The position numbers were made by a program, and so were the translations under genes. A stretch of DNA of 15,857 nt from UBA349 sp964444115 (GTDB lineage: Archaea; Methanobacteriota; Methanobacteria; Methanobacteriales; Methanobacteriaceae): contig CAYUFT010000047.1 in NCBI GenBank assembly GCA_964444115.1, forward strand, positions 1 through 15,857. Reading direction: 5' to 3'. The notes beneath the pieces were generated by a model. It searched no databases and was not told the origin of the DNA. It saw nothing but the letters and a program-made list of their open reading frames with translations. Shown in pieces: positions 9,456 through 15,857 of the stretch (position 1 is the stretch's first letter; every line of letters starts with the position of its first letter).

Positions 9456-10016
9456 ATGAGTCAAGTTTTTGATAAGTGGGATCTGGAAGAAGTAAAAGTA
9501 GAAGACATGGGTCTAGTTAATTACCTGTGTTTGGATGAAATAATGGTTCCCCACACTATGGGCCGGCACGTCAAAAGACAATTCGCCAAATCAAAAGTCT
9601 CTATTGTGGAAAGGTTAATGAATAAAATTATGAGAACCCATATAAACGCTGGAAAGAAAAATAAAGCTTTCAGTATTGTTCAAGGTTCTTTTGATATTAT
9701 AAACCAACGATCCAAACAAAACCCCGTGCAAATTCTAGTCAAAGCTGTGGAAAACACTTCTCCTCGGGAAGAAACCACCCGTATTAAATACGGTGGAATC
9801 GGGTACCAAGTAGCAGTGGATATAGCACCTCAGCGAAGAGTAGACCTCTCTCTCGGTTTCTTAACCAGAGGAGCTATGCAATCTGCTTTTAAAAGTAAAA
9901 GATCTATGGCAGAAAGTCTAGCTGACGAACTTCTTCTAGCAGCAGAATACGATACTAGAAGTTTCGCTATTCAGAAAAAAGAAGAAAAAGAGAGAATTGC
10001 TAGATCTGCCCACTAA
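9456..10016 (+). CDS. rps7: Small ribosomal subunit protein uS7
   Basis: This 186-residue protein is archaeal S7, a primary 16S rRNA-binding protein of the 30S head near the E site. Recognisable parts are PHTMGRHVKRQFAKSKVSIVERL, the segment with NAGKKNKAFSIVQGSFDII, and NPVQILVKAVENTSPREETTRI. The C-terminal third includes GGIGYQVAVDIAPQRRVDLSL and RGAMQSAFKSKRSMAESLADEL. The ATG follows the rps12 stop by four bases, and its ribosome site GAGGT (9445-9449) overlaps that stop, so the two are translationally coupled. A T8 run 15 bases after the stop marks a likely transcript end. Confidence 0.97.
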   Translation: MSQVFDKWDLEEVKVEDMGLVNYLCLDEIMVPHTMGRHVKRQFAKSKVSIVERLMNKIMRTHINAGKKNKAFSIVQGSFDIINQRSKQNPVQILVKAVENTSPREETTRIKYGGIGYQVAVDIAPQRRVDLSLGFLTRGAMQSAFKSKRSMAESLADELLLAAEYDTRSFAIQKKEEKERIARSAH

Positions 10017-10030
10017 TTACCATTTTCATA

Positions 10031-10038
10031 TTTTTTTT
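10031..10038 (+). terminator. T8 terminator after rps7
   Basis: A run of eight T on the coding strand, 15 bases after the rps7 stop, is the strongest oligo-T terminator in the window. No GC-rich hairpin precedes it, which is normal for archaea. Together with the promoter-like site near 10105, it suggests EF-2 is transcribed separately from rps12-rps7, at least in part. Confidence 0.55.
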
Positions 10039-10097
10039 AAATGATTTCATGGATATTATTATTTTCATTAACTCTTTTTAAAAAAATGGAATTGGCA

Positions 10098-10122
10098 CAT
10101 GCTAATATAATATACTAGCATG
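10098..10122. promoter_or_regulatory. Palindrome around the putative EF-2 TATA box
   Basis: CATGCTA (10098-10104) and TAGCATG (10116-10122) form a perfect 7-base inverted repeat. The 11 bases between them read ATATAATATAC, a good TATA box. Initiation some 25 bases downstream would give a leader of about 60 nucleotides before the EF-2 start at 10198. A repressor binding this dyad would block TBP. The promoter role is inferred; the palindrome is seen directly. Confidence 0.5.
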
Positions 10123-10186
10123 ATTAGGGTATTTCAAAAGATAATAGAATAATTAAATGTAAATTATGAGATTTGTCATATTTACC

Positions 10187-10193
10187 AGGTGAT
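10187..10193 (+). promoter_or_regulatory. Ribosome binding site that fixes the EF-2 start
   Basis: AGGTGAT matches the end of the archaeal anti-Shine-Dalgarno partner GGAGGTGAT. It contains an in-frame GTG (10189) that would add three residues. Because that GTG is inside the ribosome site, the real start is the GTG at 10198. This also gives the family N terminus MSRRDKM. Confidence 0.75.
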
Positions 10194-10197
10194 TTTA

Positions 10198-12157
10198 GTG
10201 AGTAGACGAGACAAAATGATTAATAGAATAAAAGAGCTGATGTACCAGCCAAAATACATTCGGAACATCGGTATCGTGGCCCACATCGACCACGGAAAGA
10301 CAACTTTGTCTGACAACCTGTTGGCCGGTGCTGGTATGATATCCTCTGAGTTAGCTGGAGACCAGCGTTTCCTGGATTTCGATGAACAGGAACAAGCTAG
10401 AGGAATCACCATTGACGCAGCAAACGTGTCCATGGTTCACAAGTATGACGATAACGAATATCTGATCAACCTTATTGACACCCCAGGTCACGTGGACTTT
10501 GGTGGGGATGTAACCCGGGCCATGAGAGCTGTAGACGGTGCAGTAGTAGTAGTATGCGCTGTGGAAGGTATCATGCCCCAAACAGAAACTGTGCTCAGGC
10601 AAGCTCTAAAAGAGAATGTAAGGCCAGTTTTATTTATTAACAAGGTTGACCGGTTAATTAACGAATTAAAACTTGATCCTACCGAGCTACAAAATCGGTT
10701 CATCAAGACCATTGCCAGCGCTAACAAGCTCATTAAAAACATGGCTCCTAAAGAGCTAAAAGACAAATGGCAAGTTAGAGTAGAAGATGGAAGTGTCGCT
10801 TTCGGATCTGCATATCACAACTGGGCACTCAATGTACCAGTCATGCAGGAAACTGGTATCAATTTCAATGATATCATCAACTACTGTAAAGACGAAAAAC
10901 AGAAAGAACTAGCTGATAAAGTACCTCTAGCTGACGTATTACTGGGAATGGTAGTAGAACACTTACCAAGCCCTGATGAATCTCAAGCTTATAGGGTACC
11001 TACCATCTGGCCAGGAGATCTGGACAGTGAAGAAGGCCAAGCCATGCTCAACACTGACCCTGACGGGCCGCTAGCAGTAATGATTACTGATGTGAGTATT
11101 GACAAGCACGCTGGTGAAATCGCTACGGGACGGGTTTACGGTGGAACCATTGAAAAAGGAACTGAAATCTTTTTCGTGGGATCTCACGGTAAAAACCGTA
11201 TCCAGCAAGTAGGAGTTTACTTCGGACCAGAAAGAGTAAACACTGATAAAGTGCCTGCCGGAAACATTGTAGCTATTACTGGTGCCAGAAACGCTGTTGC
11301 TGGGGAAACTGTCTGTAATGAAGGCCGTAAAATTGAAGCTTTCGAAGGATTAGAACACATCTCCGAACCAGTAGTTACTGTAGCGGTAGAAGCTAAAAAC
11401 ACCAAGGACTTGCCTAAACTAATTGAAGTTTTAAGGCAAATAGGTAAAGAAGATCCTACCATTAAGGTAGAAATCAACGAAGAAACTGGGGAGCACCTCA
11501 TATCAGGTATGGGTGAACTTCACTTGGAAATTATCGCTTACCGTATCAATGAAAAAGGTGTAGAAATTGAAACCTCAGAACCAATCGTAGTATACNNNNN
11601 NNNNNNNNNNNNNNNNNNNNNNNNNNNNNNNNNNNNNNNNNNNNNNNNNNNNNNNNNNNNNNNNNNNNNNNNNNNNNNNNNNNNNNNNNNNNNNNAAGGT
11701 CATGGGAATCAAAATCAAACTCATGGATGCAAAGATACACGAAGATGCTGTACACCGAGGACCTGCCCAAGTATTGCCTGCTATCAGGAAAGCAGTATAC
11801 GGATCCTTAATGCTGGCTGAGCCAACATTACTGGAACCTATCCAAAAGGTATTCATCAACGTGCCCCAAGATTACATGGGATCATCTACCAGAGAAGTTC
11901 AGAACAGAAGAGGCCAAATTGTGGATATGTCCCAAGAAGGAGACATGGCCACCGTAGAATCCAAAGTTCCTGTAGCGGAAATGTTTGGATTTGCAGGCGA
12001 CATTCGTTCTGCAGCTGAAGGAAGATGTTTGTGGTCCACCGAGAACTCAGGATTTGAAAGACTGCCTCGTGAACTACAAAAACAAATAATAAGAGAAATT
12101 AGGGACAGAAAAGGCCTATCACCAGAACCATATGGTCCTGAACACTACATAGGTTAA
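10198..12157 (+). CDS. fusA: Elongation factor 2 (EF-2/EF-G), interrupted by an assembly gap
   Basis: This is the translocation GTPase of archaeal ribosomes. The G domain has AHIDHGKT (28-35), RGIT (68-71), DTPGH (94-98) and NKVD (148-151). The first part runs 466 residues to the gap at 11596, and ends in TSEPIVVY at the start of domain IV. After the gap, 153 residues include DAVHRGPAQ, whose His codon (11753-11755) is the site converted to diphthamide. They also include EMFGFAGDIRSAAEGRCLWS of domain V. The two parts are in different frames only because exactly 100 N stand for an unknown length. Family length (about 730) implies some 111 missing codons. The start is GTG at 10198. The gene is complete in nature as far as can be seen. 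Confidence 0.95.
11596..11695. other. Assembly gap of 100 N inside EF-2
   Basis: Exactly 100 N is the usual placeholder for a scaffold gap of unknown size. The left flank ends on a complete codon (TAC, Tyr466) and the right flank starts on one (AAG). The true gap must therefore be a multiple of three if the gene is intact. The missing piece would encode the first part of domain IV. Confidence 0.97.
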
Positions 12158-12173
12158 ATCTAACCTTATTTTT
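12151..12173 (+). terminator. Stop-codon hairpin and T tract at the end of EF-2
   Basis: AGGTTA (12151-12156), loop AATC, TAACCT (12161-12166) forms a perfect 6-base stem that contains the TAA stop (12155-12157). It is followed by TA and T5 (12169-12173). The arrangement looks like an intrinsic-type terminator. A related hairpin is found at the end of the next gene. Confidence 0.5.
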
Positions 12174-12244
12174 CAATTTAAATCTTTTAAATTAAAAAAA
12201 CTAAAATGATGACAATGTTCCCAGTGGACAACAACATCATTAGC

Positions 12245-12252
12245 TATTTAAA
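12245..12252 (+). promoter_or_regulatory. Candidate TATA box of EF-1alpha
   Basis: TATTTAAA lies 71 bases before the EF-1alpha start and follows TTAGCTA (12240-12246). Initiation about 25 bases downstream would fall near 12270-12275, giving a short leader. It is a reasonable but unproven box in AT-rich sequence. Confidence 0.35.
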
Positions 12253-12274
12253 GGGTTAAGTCTAATCTTAACCT
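12253..12274 (+). repeat. Inverted repeat in the EF-1alpha leader or promoter
   Basis: GGTTAAG (12254-12260), spacer TCTAAT, CTTAACC (12267-12273) is a perfect 7-base inverted repeat. A G-U pair (12253 with 12274) would extend it in RNA. It lies 49 bases before the EF-1alpha start. Depending on where transcription begins, it is an operator between TATA box and start site or a leader hairpin. Confidence 0.5.
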
Positions 12275-12322
12275 AAGCTCAAATTAACTGATTGCTAACG
12301 CAAATAAATGGAGGTATTGTTA

Positions 12323-13564
12323 ATGGCTAAAACAAAAGAACACATGAACTTGGCGTTTATTGGACACGTAGACCACGGAAAATCAACCCTTGTGGGACAC
12401 TTATTACTCCAATCCGGAGCTATCGCTGAACAACAGCTAGCAGAAGGAGAAAACAAGTTCAGATTTGTAATGGATAAATTAGGTGAAGAAAGAGAAAGAG
12501 GAGTAACCATCGATTTAGCTCACGCTAAGTTTGAAACTCCAAAGTACGAATTTACTATTGTGGACTGTCCTGGTCACCGTGATTTCGTTAAGAACATGAT
12601 TACTGGTGCTTCCCAGGCTGACGCCGCAGTATTAGTAGTCTCTATTGACGACGGTATCATGCCACAAACTAAAGAACACGCATTTTTGGCTAGAACCCTC
12701 GGTATCAACCAGATAATCATCGGTATCAATAAAATGGACCTGGTTAACTACGATGAAGAGAAGTTCAACACCTTAAAAGGCGAAGTTTCTGACTTGATTA
12801 AGACTGTAGCTTACAAGCCAGCAGACATCAACTTCATACCACTCTCTGCTTTCGAAGGAGACAACATAACCACCAAGAGTGAAAACACTCCATGGTACAA
12901 AGGACCATCTCTCGTAGATGCTCTACAAACTTTTACTGCTCCTGAAAAACCAACCAAATTACCACTACGAGTACCTATCCAGGATGTTTATTCCATCACT
13001 GGTGTGGGAACCGTTCCAGTGGGAAGAATCGAAACCGGAATCATGAAGAAAGCTGAAAGTGTAATCTTTGAACCGGCCGGAGTTATCGGAGAAGTTAAAT
13101 CCATCGAGATGCACCACGAAATGCTCGATTCAGCAGAACCTGGTGACAACGTAGGATTCAACGTACGTGGTGTAGGTAAAAACGATGTACGAAGAGGAGA
13201 CGTTGCAGGACACCCTGACAGCGCCCCAAGTGTAGCTAAAGAGTTCACCGCACAGATCGTTGTATTACAACACCCTGGTGTTATCACCGTAGGATACACC
13301 CCTGTATTCCACTGTCACACCGCTCAGGTCGCCTGTACTTTCTTAGAATTAGTTAACAAGATGAACCCAGCAACTGGTCAAGTGGATGAAGAAAACCCTG
13401 ACTTCCTCAAAACCGGTAACGCTGCAATAGTAAAAGTTAAACCAACCAAACCTATGGTTATCGAAAAAATCAAGGACATTCCGCACATGGGTAGATTTGC
13501 TATCCGGGACATGGGTCAAACCGTGGCCGCTGGAATGTGTATTGACATCGTCAAAGCCAAATAG
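12323..13564 (+). CDS. tuf: Elongation factor 1-alpha (EF-Tu class)
   Basis: This 413-residue GTPase delivers aminoacyl-tRNA to the ribosome. The G domain shows GHVDHGKST (14-22), the switch-I ERERGVTIDLAHAKF pattern, DCPGH (81-85) and NKMD (136-139). Domains II and III follow, with LPLRVPIQDVYSITGVGTVPVGRIETG and the C-terminal GRFAIRDMGQTVAAGMCIDIVKAK. The start is the ATG at 12323, seven bases after GGAGGT (12310-12315). An in-frame ATG at 12308 overlaps that ribosome site and is rejected; family proteins start MAKTKEHMN. Frequent C-ending third codon positions suggest high expression. It follows EF-2 by 165 bases with its own candidate promoter. Confidence 0.97.
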   Translation: MAKTKEHMNLAFIGHVDHGKSTLVGHLLLQSGAIAEQQLAEGENKFRFVMDKLGEERERGVTIDLAHAKFETPKYEFTIVDCPGHRDFVKNMITGASQADAAVLVVSIDDGIMPQTKEHAFLARTLGINQIIIGINKMDLVNYDEEKFNTLKGEVSDLIKTVAYKPADINFIPLSAFEGDNITTKSENTPWYKGPSLVDALQTFTAPEKPTKLPLRVPIQDVYSITGVGTVPVGRIETGIMKKAESVIFEPAGVIGEVKSIEMHHEMLDSAEPGDNVGFNVRGVGKNDVRRGDVAGHPDSAPSVAKEFTAQIVVLQHPGVITVGYTPVFHCHTAQVACTFLELVNKMNPATGQVDEENPDFLKTGNAAIVKVKPTKPMVIEKIKDIPHMGRFAIRDMGQTVAAGMCIDIVKAK

Positions 13565-13596
13565 GTTTAATTAACCTTTTACTCTTTTATTTTTTG
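13563..13596 (+). terminator. Stop-codon hairpin and T-rich tract at the end of EF-1alpha
   Basis: AGGTT (13563-13567), loop TAATT, AACCT (13573-13577) is a 5-base stem that starts within the TAG stop (13562-13564). TTTT follows, and more T-rich sequence runs to the ribosome site of rps10. It resembles the EF-2 end hairpin closely. As rps10 starts only 44 bases after the stop, it would have to be leaky or act as an RNA stabiliser. Confidence 0.4.
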
Positions 13597-13608
13597 GAGA
13601 CTAAAAAA

Positions 13609-13917
13609 ATGCACAACGCAAGAATTAAACTCACAGGGACTGACCCTGAAAAATTGGCCTATGTCTGCGAACAGCTAAGAAAAATAGCTGAACGAACTGG
13701 CGTAGATCTCTCTGGCCCTATCCCATTACCAACTAAAAAGCTGGTAGTGCCTACCCGTAAATCACCAGATGGTGAAGGGAAAGCAACCTGGGAAAAATGG
13801 GAACTAAGAATCCACAAAAGATTAGTGGGTATCGAAGCCGACGAGCGAGCCATGAGACAGGTCATGAAGGTAAATGTACCTGACAACGTGAGTATCGAGA
13901 TTGAATTAAAGAGCTAA
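13609..13917 (+). CDS. rps10: Small ribosomal subunit protein uS10
   Basis: This 102-residue protein is archaeal S10, a 30S head protein next to S3 and S14. Family sequence includes ARIKLTGTDPEKLAYVCEQLRKIAERTGVDLSGPIPLPTKKL (excerpted) and, in the second half, WEKWELRIHKRLVGIEADERAMRQVM and VPDNVSIEIELKS at the end. The start is the ATG at 13609, eight bases after GGAGA (13596-13600). An in-frame TTG at 13594 overlaps the ribosome site and is rejected. It is the last gene of the str block, in the usual place after EF-1alpha. Its stop codon lies within an inverted repeat. Confidence 0.96.
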   Translation: MHNARIKLTGTDPEKLAYVCEQLRKIAERTGVDLSGPIPLPTKKLVVPTRKSPDGEGKATWEKWELRIHKRLVGIEADERAMRQVMKVNVPDNVSIEIELKS

Positions 13918-13960
13918 ATTGCAATTTGCAATATAGCAAACCCCTATTTTTTATTATATT
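13913..13960 (+). terminator. Inverted repeat and T-rich tract at the end of the str block
   Basis: GCTAAATTGCAA (13913-13924) and TTGCAATATAGC (13926-13937) are 12-base arms with one mismatch around a single central T. The TAA stop of rps10 is inside the left arm. CCCC and then TATTTTTTATTATATT (13945-13960) follow. The T tract may end transcription. Its end, TTATTATATT, could alternatively be the TATA box of tRNA-Ser. Confidence 0.5.
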
Positions 13961-13995
13961 AGGCCTACTGTTTATTTTTGAATATTATTCTCATT

Positions 13996-14080
13996 GCCGG
14001 AATAGTCTAGCTTGGTAAGGCGCGGGACTTGAAATCCCGTGGAGACTCTCTCCGCCTGGGTTCAAATCCCAGTTCCGGCG
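13996..14080 (+). tRNA. tRNA-Ser (anticodon UGA)
   Basis: This complete 85-base class II tRNA reads UCN serine codons, mainly UCA. The acceptor strands GCCGGAA (13996-14002) and TTCCGGC (14073-14079) pair, with discriminator G14080. The anticodon arm is CGGGA, loop CTTGAAA, TCCCG, with TGA at 14030-14032. The long variable arm GGAG-CTCC (14041-14053) is the serine hallmark. The T loop is TTCAAAT. There is no intron and no CCA. It lies between the housekeeping block and the SIR2 gene, and tRNA-Ser genes are frequent integration points. Confidence 0.96.
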
Positions 14081-14087
14081 TTCAAAC

Positions 14088-14092
14088 TTTTT
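14088..14092 (+). terminator. T5 terminator after tRNA-Ser
   Basis: A T5 run begins eight bases after the tRNA and is followed by C and further AT-rich sequence. It would end the tRNA transcript before it runs into the antisense of the SIR2 gene. Confidence 0.4.
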
Positions 14093-14116
14093 CTATTAAA
14101 TTTTAATTAATAAATC

Positions 14117-15841
14117 CTATTTTCTAGATCCTAATTTACTAAAGTTAACTGATCTTAAAGGATTACGAGTGAATGGAGCATTAGAAAAATAATTACGAAA
14201 TTCCGCATTTCTATTTCCAATTTTCATGATGAATTCATTTGAATCCAAAAAACCTACAGCACTACTTAATTTGTTTAAGAAACTTTTACTTTGAGCCATA
14301 TCCATGTAAATAGGTGTTTCATTTAGATAAACACAACTTTGAGGCCCCCACCATAAATTTTTGGAATATAAATTGTCAGTACATATACTTTTCATAAAAA
14401 GAAAATAATCTGCATCCATAAATTGTTTATGAGTAATCAATTTGGCTAATTCTGTCTGGGTAAATCTTTCATGTAGCATGTCAGCCATAATACTGATTTT
14501 ATTGCTTTTAAGTCTCCTATTTCTCTTTTCATCCAATACATGAATATAATAGGATAAATAAGTAAATGGAATATATTTTTCATAGTTTTCTTCAGCAAAA
14601 AGTTCTTTATTTAATATTTCTCCAATAAGCTCCCATTGATTAAATTTAATTAAGCCTGCAATAAATGCAACAAAAAATTCGTAAATTAAGAAAGCATAAC
14701 CTTCAGGATTGTTTTGAGATTCACGTAAATTGATAAAGTTTCCAAAAAAATCATATATTGTATAAATTGAATCTTTATCTCCATATTTACAGGCCAATAA
14801 AACTGCCTCAATAAAACTATAAGAAATTGATTTCCCATTATTAATTTGTTCAACAATAGCATCATCATACTCGCTGAATTTTTTAAAATCAGGTAATCCT
14901 CTTTTTAATTCAGATATCTTATTTTCTAAGTAATCTATATACAAAGGTGCCTTAAGAGAATTTTCTGATGCAAAAGCATTTTTTAATTCAATAATACTTG
15001 GGCCTGAATCTAAGTTGGGTTCTAAACGATTTATAGTTTCTAAAATTCTTAGATAATCTGTTATAAACTGATGAGCGCCTTGACATTGAATATATGTGTA
15101 ATTTTTCAGTTTAAGAATGCTTTCCATTTCTTCACTTGGGGGACTAGGATTGACCCAGAAAACAGGATAATGATTAAAAATTGCTTTTTTAAAAACTTTT
15201 TGAATATTCGGGTCGCTTCCAGAGTATCCTAAAGAAATTAAACCATGTTCACTCATAATTCTGACTAATTCTTCCTCCATTGTAACGGGCAAATCTGCTA
15301 AATCTTTAGGAGTATTTCTCAAAGCACCTTGCCCCAAATTCCCATTTGGTTTATAAATACGGACGGATTTACAATGAATTAATGGTTCGGAATGGATTAA
15401 ATCATCTTCTGTTGAGATAACTTGCGTTTCCAACCCTTTTTCATTTAAAGCTTTTTCAATATAATGATCAAAATTAGTTGTAATTATACACCGAATTATT
15501 CCTAATCTAGCTAACTCCGCAATTGACCTATGGGCATCGCCAATTTCGTGATTATTTAAATAATCTTTAAAAAAATTTTGCTGTTCTGCTGAAGTCGAAT
15601 ATAATTGCCCTATAAGCTCAGAATATTCCATTTTAGAGTACTTACTGTCAATAAACCATTCTTGAAGATTGATATCCTCGTCAGTTCCTCCATCAGCAGC
15701 ATACAATAATCCTGCAGTTTTAAGCATCAAATCCCATGAAGTAGGAACGCCAGCATCCTTTGAAACTCCTGCTCCAGCAAATAATATGTATTTTTTCTCC
15801 CCAGGCAAAGCACTCGCAGCTAGTTTTACAATTTCATTCAT
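14117..15841 (-). CDS. SIR2-family protein, probable defence NADase or relic, with unnamed C-terminal region
   Basis: This protein has about 574 residues. Numbered from the ATG at 15841, residues 18-36 carry the nucleotide-binding FAGAGVSKDAGVPTSW. TTNFD at 121-125 supplies the conserved Asn123. GYSGSD at 205-210 is the late SIR2 motif. In place of the catalytic K-x-H-G there is KPNG (164-167), with Asn166 where His is expected (codon 15344-15346). After about residue 285, a mostly helical, Lys- and aromatic-rich region continues to a basic tail; I cannot name it. There is no signal peptide or membrane segment. The ATG at 15841 follows GGTGG by seven bases. An in-frame ATG at 15856 overlaps that site, and a start beyond the window edge is possible. 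The gene is more AT-rich than its neighbours. SIR2 proteins of this kind deplete NAD in anti-phage systems; that role is inferred. Confidence 0.82.
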   Translation of the reverse strand: MNEIVKLAASALPGEKKYILFAGAGVSKDAGVPTSWDLMLKTAGLLYAADGGTDEDINLQEWFIDSKYSKMEYSELIGQLYSTSAEQQNFFKDYLNNHEIGDAHRSIAELARLGIIRCIITTNFDHYIEKALNEKGLETQVISTEDDLIHSEPLIHCKSVRIYKPNGNLGQGALRNTPKDLADLPVTMEEELVRIMSEHGLISLGYSGSDPNIQKVFKKAIFNHYPVFWVNPSPPSEEMESILKLKNYTYIQCQGAHQFITDYLRILETINRLEPNLDSGPSIIELKNAFASENSLKAPLYIDYLENKISELKRGLPDFKKFSEYDDAIVEQINNGKSISYSFIEAVLLACKYGDKDSIYTIYDFFGNFINLRESQNNPEGYAFLIYEFFVAFIAGLIKFNQWELIGEILNKELFAEENYEKYIPFTYLSYYIHVLDEKRNRRLKSNKISIMADMLHERFTQTELAKLITHKQFMDADYFLFMKSICTDNLYSKNLWWGPQSCVYLNETPIYMDMAQSKSFLNKLSSAVGFLDSNEFIMKIGNRNAEFRNYFSNAPFTRNPLRSVNFSKLGSRK

Positions 15842-15857
15842 TCGCTTTCCACCCATT

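Noticed and set aside
10189..10197. Upstream GTG start for EF-2
   Set aside because: This GTG is part of the AGGTGAT ribosome site. GTG at 10198 fits the spacing and the family N terminus.
11590..11820. Apparent frameshift or pseudogene in EF-2
   Set aside because: The shift occurs only across a 100-N placeholder. Both flanks are intact and codon-aligned, so it is an assembly gap.
12308..12322. Upstream ATG start for EF-1alpha
   Set aside because: It overlaps the GGAGGT ribosome site, and the family starts MAKTKEHMN at 12323.
13594..13608. Upstream TTG start for rps10
   Set aside because: It overlaps the GGAGA ribosome site. The ATG at 13609 gives the normal 102-residue length.
13996..14080. 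tRNA-Sec instead of tRNA-Ser
   Set aside because: The anticodon reads TGA (serine UCA codons), not TCA, and the arm lengths are those of an ordinary tRNA-Ser.

Overview
The window is a piece of a methanogenic archaeon's chromosome, most likely a Methanobacterium or a close member of the Methanobacteriales. The evidence is the archaeal RNA polymerase genes with B split into B'' and B' and A split into A' and A'', the fused transcription-translation gene order, an EF-1alpha of 413 residues, archaeal Shine-Dalgarno sites (GGAGG or AGGTGAT), and tRNAs with no encoded CCA. The moderate-to-low GC, with very AT-rich spacers, fits Methanobacterium better than Methanothermobacter or Methanobrevibacter, but the genus is an inference.

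Layout. Positions 1-112 hold the 3' end of a tRNA (probably Asp) and a complete tRNA-Lys(UUU). From 157 to 8789 runs the polymerase block: rpoH, rpoB2 (B''), rpoB1 (B'), rpoA1 (A'), rpoA2 (A''), rpl30e and an archaeal two-KH NusA. After a 236-base AT-rich spacer, the str-type block follows: rps12, rps7, EF-2, EF-1alpha and rps10 (9026-13917). Together these genes make most of the transcribing enzyme, an associated RNA-binding factor, the decoding-centre proteins and the two elongation GTPases. A complete tRNA-Ser(UGA) lies at 13996-14080. Beyond it, on the opposite strand and much more AT-rich, a single long gene encodes a SIR2-family protein (14117-15841). It is accessory, probably a defence gene, and convergent with the housekeeping block.

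Quality note. A run of exactly 100 N at 11596-11695 interrupts EF-2. Both flanks are on codon boundaries, so the true gap is a multiple of three. Comparison with the usual family length of about 730 residues suggests roughly 330 bases are missing. The apparent frameshift there is an assembly artefact.

The least routine features are these: (1) the SIR2 protein beside tRNA-Ser, in which the residue aligning with the catalytic histidine is asparagine (KPNG instead of the usual K-x-H-G) and which has a C-terminal region of about 290 residues that I cannot name; (2) a family of small GGTTAA/TTAACC hairpins around EF-2 and EF-1alpha, two of which overlap stop codons and are followed by T tracts; (3) a 7-base-arm palindrome wrapped around the likely TATA box of EF-2; (4) an inverted repeat plus T tract between rpoA1 and rpoA2.
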